This document shows positions 1 to 5,112 of a stretch of DNA of 5,881 nucleotides, piece by piece. The notes under the pieces were generated by a model. The model saw nothing but the letters and a program-made list of their open reading frames with translations, searched no databases and was not told where the DNA came from. The position numbers and the translations under genes were made by a program. Origin of the DNA: Bacteroidota bacterium (GTDB lineage: Bacteria > Bacteroidota > Ignavibacteria > Ignavibacteriales > Melioribacteraceae); contig JAJYMU010000206.1 of NCBI GenBank assembly GCA_021786655.1, forward strand, positions 1 to 5,881, in the 5' to 3' direction. Every line of letters starts with the position of its first letter. The first letter of the stretch is position 1.

Positions 1-258
1 TGCGATGCCGAATGTCCAAATACTGCAATTTACAATCCCGGTGTTGCGTATGTTCTAGGAGGTCAAGAATATGCTGCGCTCAATGAGGAACATACGTACA
101 TCGTTCCCGATAAATGTACAGAGTGCGTAGGATTTTACGATGAACCTCAGTGCATCTCCGCTTGCCCAACCGAAGCAATTGTTCCCGATACCAACAGAGT
201 TGAATCAAAAGAGCAACTGATGGCTAAGAAAGAACATTTAGATCAAGTTGGAAGATAA
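1..258 (+). CDS. YfhL-type 2x[4Fe-4S] ferredoxin, 3' part
   Basis: Small cytoplasmic electron carrier with two [4Fe-4S] clusters; the 5' end lies outside the window and 85 codons remain, ending in TAA. The first residues, C-D-A-E-C-P-N, are the last two cysteines of the first cluster motif. The second cluster is C39-x2-C42-x8-C51-x3-C55-P, within 'KCTECVGFYDEPQC'. The long spacing (x8) between the second and third cysteines and the 'CTECVG-(H/F)-Y-(D/E)-x-P-x-C' signature are typical of the YfhL/Allochromatium-type ferredoxins. The C-terminal 'VESKEQLMAKKEHL' also matches the YfhL tail. Compared with my recollection of E. coli YfhL, the segment between the two cluster motifs is longer by roughly a dozen residues, as I recall for Bacteroidota relatives. 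The physiological partner cannot be inferred. An intrinsic terminator follows directly, so this is the end of a transcription unit. Confidence 0.93.
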   Translation, partial: CDAECPNTAIYNPGVAYVLGGQEYAALNEEHTYIVPDKCTECVGFYDEPQCISACPTEAIVPDTNRVESKEQLMAKKEHLDQVGR

Positions 259-280
259 TCCTTAATACGTATGCAGATAA

Positions 281-307
281 AAAGCCCCGTGCGTAACGGG
301 GTTTTTT
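281..307 (+). terminator. Rho-independent terminator after the ferredoxin gene
   Basis: A GC-rich hairpin has stem CCCCGT (285-290), loop GCGTA (291-295) and stem ACGGGG (296-301). A run of six T (302-307) follows, and the left arm is preceded by A residues. It starts 22 bases after the ferredoxin stop codon and separates that gene from the small exported-protein gene downstream. Confidence 0.9.
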
Positions 308-374
308 ATTTTAAACATATGCGGAACAAGTTAAGCGTGTTATTGTAAAAGATGAAACTTTATTGTTAGTATGA

Positions 375-839
375 ATGAAAATTGGGGTTCAAATATTTTT
401 CTTGTTCCTTCTCCCCTCTTTAGCCTCAGCACAAGACCAAGCTGATACTTTATTCAAATCCGGCGATCAGCGAAAAGATAAAACGGAGATTGGCAAGTTT
501 GTAACGCCGCAATTTTTTCCCAAGGATTCCCTTCCGGTTCAATATTTCTTTTTTGAGAGCAAAGCAAACGGGTTGAACGAAAAATTTCTTCTGAACAATA
601 AACTTCTGATGACTGGGTTAAGAGAGAATTACAAATTCAGCAAAAACGAACTAAGCAGCGGCTTGAGCGAGGATGAATTGATTGCATATGCTAAAAATAA
701 AGTCAGAACTTTAAAAATTTTATCGGATTCATACCTAGACAGAGCCGATGTCAACTGGACAAAAATCCAGAGGATGCTAGGGATTAGCAAAAAAGCAGTA
801 GCAATAATTTTGGCAATGATACATTTGATGAAATATTAG
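375..839 (+). CDS. Small exported hypothetical protein
   Basis: A 154-residue protein of unknown function. The ATG at 375 opens directly into a good Sec signal peptide: M-K, a hydrophobic core (residues 5-14), then 'SLASA' with predicted cleavage after residue 19 before Q-D. This supports this start over the ATG at 371, which is in another frame. The mature part is hydrophilic and contains a K/E-rich helical stretch (about 96-130). It ends in a short hydrophobic segment at about 141-151 followed by K-Y, possibly a C-terminal membrane helix. No catalytic or metal-binding motif is seen. No clear Shine-Dalgarno site precedes it. An alternative frame stays open from 788 through the stop codon region to 940, so a frameshifted, formerly longer gene is possible, but the hydrophobic C-terminus looks natural. 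I am fairly sure it is coding and do not know its function. Confidence 0.65.
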   Translation: MKIGVQIFFLFLLPSLASAQDQADTLFKSGDQRKDKTEIGKFVTPQFFPKDSLPVQYFFFESKANGLNEKFLLNNKLLMTGLRENYKFSKNELSSGLSEDELIAYAKNKVRTLKILSDSYLDRADVNWTKIQRMLGISKKAVAIILAMIHLMKY

Positions 840-1192
840 CGTACTACAACGGAAAAAACTCTCGGCTCAAATATTTTGTCGCTGCAACCTGCCAAGGCAG
901 AAAAGCAATTAACCCTTTCTTGCTAATTAACACGCTTTGATTCATGAAGAATCGTTGCAGCGACGGCAACAATAAAATGATTATCCCCATCGGAAAAAAT
1001 CCAAAAATTTAAGCACGCATATTTAATTGTTGAAATCCTGCGGCGGCATTAAATAACCAGGGTCTTACTTTTTCCAGATGGGAGATAATAATATCTTGCC
1101 CTCCGGGTTTCCGATTAAAATATAGAAATGCTTTGCATATTTCATTATTTTTACAGCAGTCGGTCGGTATCCATAAAACAATTATTGAACTA
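840..1192. other. Gene-poor stretch, about 350 bases
   Basis: No convincing gene is seen on either strand. Two small imperfect inverted repeats sit side by side: GATTC/GAATC (939-943/949-953, 5-base loop) and GTTGC/GCAAC (954-958/966-970, 7-base loop). Neither is followed by a T run, so they are not good intrinsic terminators. The first 100 bases (to the TGA at 938-940) are open in the frame starting at 788. The right end presumably holds the promoter of the PAP2 gene, but I cannot point to a convincing -35/-10 or Bacteroidota-type -33/-7 pair. Confidence 0.4.
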
Positions 1193-2134
1193 GTGAAGCA
1201 ATTTATTTCCTATTCATATTTAATTCTTTCCGTTATCGTATTAAGCGGAAACTGCGCGATTGCTCAAGAATGGGTAAATCCGATTCCGGATGAATCCCAG
1301 ATTAAAGAAGCAATTCAAACACATCAGCTTAGTAATACTGTTCCGGCAAACGATGAAACGGCATCTTTTTCATGGCACGATCCGATAACAAAATTTCCGG
1401 AAGATCTTTTCAAATTTGGCGGAGAAGTTTTTAATCCAAAAAATATTCCTACCATTGCCGGACTTGCAGTTCTAAGCGGTGCGCTGATGTCCGTAGACCA
1501 CTCAACTTCCTCACCATTTTACAAAAGCTATCAGACTTCATCTTCTTCACGAAGTGTGACTAAAAAAATTTCATGGCTTGGAGGAGGAGAATTTCACTTA
1601 ATAGTTGCATCTCTATTCGGCGGCGCCGGATTAGTTTTCAAAAACGACAGGGCGATTAGAACCGCTCTGCAAATTGTTGAAGCAGAACTCGCATGCGGTT
1701 TAACGGTTCAACTTTTGAAGAGAGTCAGCGGCAGAGAAAGTCCTCAAAGCGCCACAACGCCCCGCGGTTTATTCAGACCATTTCCAAGTTGGAGCGCATA
1801 CGCGCATGATGAACCAAAATATTATTCTTTCCCTTCCGGACACTTATCAACATCGATGGCGGTTCTAACGGTAATTGCCGATAACTATCCGGAAAGTTCT
1901 TGGATTCGACCTGTCGGTTACACTGCGCTCGGAATAATAGGAGTTAGCTTAGCAGCAAGAGGCTGGCATTGGTTCAGCGACTATCCGCTGGCAATTGCAA
2001 TCGGTTATGCTTACGGCAAAATTATTTCCGGCAGAAACCAATTATACTCAGATGATCAAAAAGACAAATCCAAACTCTCCGTTATGCCCACATATATTTA
2101 CGGTCCGGGACTTTCGATAAATTATTCATTCTAA
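1193..2134 (+). CDS. Exported PAP2-family phosphatase (divergent motifs)
   Basis: Probable envelope phosphatase of the PAP2/haloperoxidase superfamily (lipid phosphate or undecaprenyl-diphosphate type substrates), 313 residues from the GTG at 1193. This start gives a compact signal peptide: M-K, hydrophobic core 8-18, and 'CAIA' before Q-E at about residue 24. The frame is also open upstream to a TTG at 1133, which would add 20 residues of unconvincing N-terminus. The three PAP2 motifs are in order. C1 is 'KRVSGRESP' from K176, where consensus K-x6-R-P has S instead of R. C2 is 'PSGH' (214-217), intact with the catalytic H217. C3 is 'SLAARGWHWFSD' (252-263), with nucleophile H259 and D263 present but L253 where the usual S-R arginine lies; R256 may substitute. 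Hydrophobic segments flank the motifs, and the tail (after about 280) is polar. The gene stands alone between two intergenic gaps. Family assignment is firm; substrate is unknown. Confidence 0.87.
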   Translation: MKQFISYSYLILSVIVLSGNCAIAQEWVNPIPDESQIKEAIQTHQLSNTVPANDETASFSWHDPITKFPEDLFKFGGEVFNPKNIPTIAGLAVLSGALMSVDHSTSSPFYKSYQTSSSSRSVTKKISWLGGGEFHLIVASLFGGAGLVFKNDRAIRTALQIVEAELACGLTVQLLKRVSGRESPQSATTPRGLFRPFPSWSAYAHDEPKYYSFPSGHLSTSMAVLTVIADNYPESSWIRPVGYTALGIIGVSLAARGWHWFSDYPLAIAIGYAYGKIISGRNQLYSDDQKDKSKLSVMPTYIYGPGLSINYSF

Positions 2135-2198
2135 AATCCTTCCGGCATTTTTTCTTTACCAATAAATTTTTCTGTTCGTATTTTAAGCTGTGAATAAA

Positions 2199-2217
2199 TA
2201 TTATTGTTGCAATAATA
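2199..2217. repeat. AT-rich inverted repeat before the lipoprotein gene
   Basis: A perfect 8-base inverted repeat, TATTATTG / CAATAATA (2199-2206 and 2210-2217), with a 3-base spacer, ends 15 bases before the ATG of the lipoprotein gene. It is followed by A residues rather than T on the + strand, so it is not a forward terminator. It could be an operator or a leader hairpin, or chance in AT-rich DNA. Confidence 0.3.
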
Positions 2218-2232
2218 AAACAGACTACCGAA

Positions 2233-2727
2233 ATGAAAAGATCATTATCAATTCTGATATTAATTTTAATCGCGGTTTCTTGTACTAAAGAAGTACCGGA
2301 AGGAACTAAAAAAGTTGCCAAAAGCGCGGACGAAATTAATGCGGCAAAAACTGTTGAAGATTATTTCTCGGCGTACAATTCAAATGATATCGAGGGAGCG
2401 ATTTCATTATGCGATCCCGATTTTAAAGAAGTGGTCCCCGATTCCGACGATGTAGTTAAAATTGACGGTTTAAGAAACGATCTCCTTCGATATAAAAAAC
2501 AATACCCTGATGGAAAATGGGAAGTGAGTACCGAAGAAGTTACAGTGTCTGGCGACATGAGTTATGTTATGACGAAAGGATCATTCATGATGCCGGGGGT
2601 GAGCGCTGGAAAGTTGAATCCGGTTTATTCCGAAAGAAGCATCAGAATTCTGAAACGGCAAAAGGACGGCAAGTGGAAAATTTTCAGATACATTGCCGTG
2701 CCGATATTTACATACGACAACGATTAA
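2233..2727 (+). CDS. Lipoprotein with NTF2-like (DUF4440/SnoaL) domain
   Basis: A 164-residue predicted lipoprotein. Residues 1-16 form a short type II signal peptide (M-K-R, then an L/I core) ending in the lipobox A-V-S-C17, followed by T-K, so the mature protein would be lipidated on C17. Residues about 35-160 look like an NTF2-like fold of the DUF4440/SnoaL kind. An N-terminal helix is 'TVEDYFSAYNSNDIEGAISLCDP', split here as 41-50 (TVEDYFSAYN) and 51-63 (SNDIEGAISLCDP). It is followed by alternating strands and a closing 'R-I-L-K-R-Q-K-D-G-K-W-K-I' strand typical of the family. Such domains bind small ligands or act as accessory folds, so no reaction can be assigned. The start is an ATG with no clear Shine-Dalgarno site. 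The stop codon lies one base from the end of the convergent anti-sigma gene. Confidence 0.82.
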   Translation: MKRSLSILILILIAVSCTKEVPEGTKKVAKSADEINAAKTVEDYFSAYNSNDIEGAISLCDPDFKEVVPDSDDVVKIDGLRNDLLRYKKQYPDGKWEVSTEEVTVSGDMSYVMTKGSFMMPGVSAGKLNPVYSERSIRILKRQKDGKWKIFRYIAVPIFTYDND

Positions 2728-2728
2728 A

Positions 2729-3943
2729 CTATATCTGCCATTCAATATCTTCCCACCATTTGTACAGCATATCTTTATCGCCGTCAACTATTCCCAAGCG
2801 AGTAACTCCAAGCGGAGGCGGAAAGTAATTTACAACCGCTTGAAAAAGCATTTCTCTCTGTTGCCTTGATGCAAACGGAATCATTGAGAGCAATGTCGGC
2901 ATGTCGGAATCTTTTGCAAGCGAAATAATTTTTTCGACTGATTCTCTACCGCCTTTAAAATAGTCAAACTTTCCAATTTCACGTTTCAAAGTATCCGGCG
3001 CGTTTGTTCTAACTGGTGTTCCCGGACGATAATTATCATTAATGCTGCATGTGAATCCTTCCTTAACAAAAGTGCTGATATCTTTGTGGTTAATTTCTAT
3101 GAAGCCGCTTTCTACAGTTACATTCGCATTTCGATTGTTATCGACCGAAATGGAAAACGTCCCGGCTTTATCAAGTACTATTGAACTTGACAGCGCGATT
3201 TTGATGCTCGGCATTAACACCGTACTAATCACTTTAACGAAACCATAATTCACTTTTACGGTGTTGTCTCCTTCTTTTGCTTTTTCCAATTCGACAGAAC
3301 TGCCCGGGGACAGTTCCATTCTTCCAACATACGGTATGTGCAGTGAAATGTGAGAAGTCTTATCGGCAGAAAGAGTTTCGCCCTGTTCCAATTTGCCGGA
3401 CGGGCTTATCGTTCCGTTTATGATCGCATAACCGTCCAAACACTGAATATCCCATGGAGAATTATATTTTTGAAAATCATAATAGAGGTAGAACACCGCA
3501 AACAAAATTAAGATGATTGGAATGATCACAATCTCTTTCCATTCAAACTTAGAAGTGGGGTAAGGTTTTAACAATCCGTAGCCAAGGATGGTTCTGGAAA
3601 CAGCGCTTTTTCTTACGGCGCTCCGCTCGGCTTTTAACTTTTTCTCTTGAGTAATTTTTCCCTTCTTAATCTTAACATTCGGCGATTGTTCAGGTGTTAC
3701 TTTCTTGGCTTCCGAAGCGCTTCTATCCAAAAGTTCTTTTGACAGCGATTCTATAATATCTTGGGGAGGATCGACTGCATAAGGCAAAATTTTCAACCTG
3801 TCGAAAAATTTTCGGAGTTTCATGAATTCTTTATAACAAGACTCGCAGCTATGAAGATGCGCTTCAACTTCTTTCTTGGTTTTGCTGTCAAGTTCGTTAT
3901 CAAGAAAGTGATGAAGATTTATTTTGGCTTCTTCGCAATTCAC
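2729..3943 (-). CDS. Zinc-finger anti-sigma factor with FecR-like periplasmic domain
   Basis: Probable membrane-spanning anti-sigma factor for the adjacent ECF sigma factor, 404 residues. Residues 1-40 are a ZAS/zf-HC2 domain with C3 and H29-x3-C33-x2-C36, the zinc site that typically clamps an ECF sigma factor in the cytoplasm. A basic linker (about 80-135, rich in K and R) leads to one membrane helix at about 138-157. The periplasmic part (about 175-300) resembles a FecR domain: 'GKLEQGETL', then 'MELSPGSSVEL', a 'V-x-Y-G-F-V-K-V' strand, 'DKAGTFSISV' and 'VTVESGFIEI'. A C-terminal extension (about 310-404) is predicted to be helical and ends in W-W and W residues. The start is GTG, sharing GTGA with the sigma stop (4-base overlap), which implies translational coupling. 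A weak GGGA lies a few bases upstream. No TonB-dependent receptor gene, the usual partner of FecR, is in view. Confidence 0.86.
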   Translation of the reverse strand: MNCEEAKINLHHFLDNELDSKTKKEVEAHLHSCESCYKEFMKLRKFFDRLKILPYAVDPPQDIIESLSKELLDRSASEAKKVTPEQSPNVKIKKGKITQEKKLKAERSAVRKSAVSRTILGYGLLKPYPTSKFEWKEIVIIPIILILFAVFYLYYDFQKYNSPWDIQCLDGYAIINGTISPSGKLEQGETLSADKTSHISLHIPYVGRMELSPGSSVELEKAKEGDNTVKVNYGFVKVISTVLMPSIKIALSSSIVLDKAGTFSISVDNNRNANVTVESGFIEINHKDISTFVKEGFTCSINDNYRPGTPVRTNAPDTLKREIGKFDYFKGGRESVEKIISLAKDSDMPTLLSMIPFASRQQREMLFQAVVNYFPPPLGVTRLGIVDGDKDMLYKWWEDIEWQI

Positions 3944-4449
3944 AGGTTTAATTTCCCAATTAGATATTCTCTCGTTTTAAATAGCCGCGTTTTTATTTCA
4001 TCAGCCATCAGTTCAGGAAAATACGCACCTATGCCGCGGTAAGAGTAGCCTTCCAAATCATGAAGAACAAAGATCACGCGATCTTCAACGGACAGCGATA
4101 TAATCAGTTCTTCGAGATCTGTTAGATCGGCTGTATTTTTTTTCTTGTACTCCCCGCTGGTTTTTTCGTCGTGAATTCTAAATAATTCTTCTATTGCCAA
4201 TCGGATGGCGATATTTTTTATCCAGTGAGAAAAAGATTCTGATTCGTCAAAATGTTTTATTTTATCCCATGCCCTCAAAAAAGTTTTAACGGAAAAACTT
4301 TTCGCTTCTTCCACATCGCCGAGAAGTCTGTAAGAAACAGCAAAAACATTTTTCAAATTGATGGTGCTCAGCTCAATAAACGCCTGTTGTCTTCCCTGTT
4401 TAGAAAGTCCTATGAGATAAATAATATAATTTGTGTTTGGCGTGCTCAA
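3940..4449 (-). CDS. ECF-type sigma-70 family RNA polymerase sigma factor (divergent)
   Basis: Alternative sigma factor, 169 residues, a usual ECF length. Region 2 spans about 31-92: 'SYRLLGDVEEA' (39-49) and 'KTFLRAWDKIKHF' (55-67) match the conserved helix, and 'HWIKNIAIRLAIEEL' (75-89) is the region 2.4 end. Region 4 spans about 113-165, with 'LSVEDRVIFVLHDLEGYSYRGI' (119-140) as the familiar turn before the helix-turn-helix, and 'DEIKTRLFKTREYL' (150-163) as the recognition helix. The usual acidic/Q patch D-x-x-Q-(E/D) of region 2 is replaced by 'KSFSVK' (50-55), and the expected A-E-I-L-G segment by 'GAYFPELMAD' (141-150), so promoter preference is probably unusual. The start is a TTG at 4449; an in-frame TAA at 4467-4465 limits any upstream extension to a CTG at 4464. 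There is no Shine-Dalgarno site. It lies 11 bases after the pilin-like gene and overlaps the anti-sigma gene by 4 bases. Confidence 0.85.
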   Translation of the reverse strand: MSTPNTNYIIYLIGLSKQGRQQAFIELSTINLKNVFAVSYRLLGDVEEAKSFSVKTFLRAWDKIKHFDESESFSHWIKNIAIRLAIEELFRIHDEKTSGEYKKKNTADLTDLEELIISLSVEDRVIFVLHDLEGYSYRGIGAYFPELMADEIKTRLFKTREYLIGKLNL

Positions 4450-4460
4450 AGTAAAACCGT

Positions 4461-4841
4461 TCAGTTAATAATTGTTATCTGAATACCGATGCTGTCAACT
4501 TTTGCGATTGCCCTAACATTGGTAATACCGTTTCTTCCAATCAGTGTACCGACGCCGCTCAAGTTTACCATGTTTCGCTTGGCTACAAAATTGAATGTGC
4601 CATCCGGAGTTTTTCTATACTTATCGGGCAGAATCCAACTTGCGTATGACGAACCTCCGCCTTGACCAGAAGATTTTTCATAGTACTGCTGTGCATCGTT
4701 CCCTATCTCATATAAAGTTGAAATGATCTGGTTCCGGTTGGAGTCCTGTTGATTTGATTGATAAATACCTACCGCGAAATATCCCGCAATTAACAGAGCA
4801 ACAACTATGAATATAATTACTATTATTCTTTGAATGTTCAC
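4461..4841 (-). CDS. Pilin-like membrane-anchored protein
   Basis: A 126-residue protein with a single N-terminal membrane helix (about residues 6-26) directly after M-N-I-Q-R, then a small globular domain. The segment 'NRNQIIS' (36-42), followed by 'DAQQYYEKSSGQGGGSSY' (49-66), matches a type IV pilin-like/pseudopilin-like family that I recall from Ignavibacteria, Bacteroidota and related phyla ('AQQYYRRP...GGG'). The canonical prepilin cleavage motif (G-F-x4-E) is not present, so whether it is processed and assembled is unknown. The start is GTG at 4841; an in-frame TAA two codons upstream rules out an extension. No Shine-Dalgarno site is seen. It is the first gene of a - strand operon with the sigma and anti-sigma genes. 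It could be the sensor, the target or simply a cargo gene of that regulatory pair. Confidence 0.72.
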   Translation of the reverse strand: MNIQRIIVIIFIVVALLIAGYFAVGIYQSNQQDSNRNQIISTLYEIGNDAQQYYEKSSGQGGGSSYASWILPDKYRKTPDGTFNFVAKRNMVNLSGVGTLIGRNGITNVRAIAKVDSIGIQITIIN

Positions 4842-5112
4842 AACAATTTACCAGTGTAGTTTGTTTCAGCAAACAATTTGTGATCCCTACCATGCAATTT
4901 CACAAAATTTACGATAAGAATAAACCTCATTATGCATTCGAACGGCACTATAAATTCGTTTCAATTCAATTTTATGATAGAAAACAGTTCTACTTGTGAT
5001 AAAATGGAACGATTGATTTAATCGGAATTGCTTATTACGTTGTGTCACCGGTTCGGTTGTTTTAGTCTATCTGCTTGAGTAACGTGGAATATTCATACCA
5101 GGAGGAAATAAA
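4842..5112. other. Divergent intergenic region with promoters for both sides
   Basis: This 271-base, AT-rich region separates the - strand operon from the + strand desaturase gene and must hold promoters for both. A possible + strand sigma-70-like pair is TTGTGT (5041-5046) and TAGTCT with a 17-base spacer, but the -10 match is poor. A small inverted repeat, CGATT/AATCG (5010-5014 and 5020-5024, 5-base spacer), could be an operator half-site pair or chance. I see no exact Bacteroidota TTG/TAnnTTTG promoter. No gene is visible. Confidence 0.4.
5100..5105 (+). promoter_or_regulatory. Strong Shine-Dalgarno site of the desaturase gene
   Basis: The perfect AGGAGG lies 7 bases before the ATG at 5113 and fixes that start. 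It stands out because every other gene start in this window has a weak or absent Shine-Dalgarno site, which suggests strong or independently controlled translation of the desaturase. Confidence 0.9.

Noticed and set aside
939..970. Two adjacent small inverted repeats considered as a terminator
   Set aside because: The stems are only 5 base pairs, and no T run follows on either strand in the proper place.
1133..1192. N-terminal extension of the PAP2 protein from a TTG codon at 1133
   Set aside because: It would place a 28-residue, poorly charged stretch before the hydrophobic core. The GTG at 1193 gives a standard signal peptide beginning M-K. Neither start has a Shine-Dalgarno site, so some doubt remains.
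2082..2321. Open frame on the - strand across the gap between the PAP2 and lipoprotein genes
   Set aside because: It overlaps the ends of both + strand genes and has no recognisable domain. The lipoprotein signal peptide explains the sequence better.
2517..2828. Open frame of 103 codons on the + strand across the lipoprotein/anti-sigma junction
   Set aside because: It overlaps two well-supported genes, has no plausible signal or domain, and looks like a chance shadow.
3761..4042. Open frame of 93 codons on the + strand opposite the sigma/anti-sigma overlap
   Set aside because: It is antisense to the zinc-finger region and sigma region 4, both strongly motif-supported. No ribosome binding site is seen.
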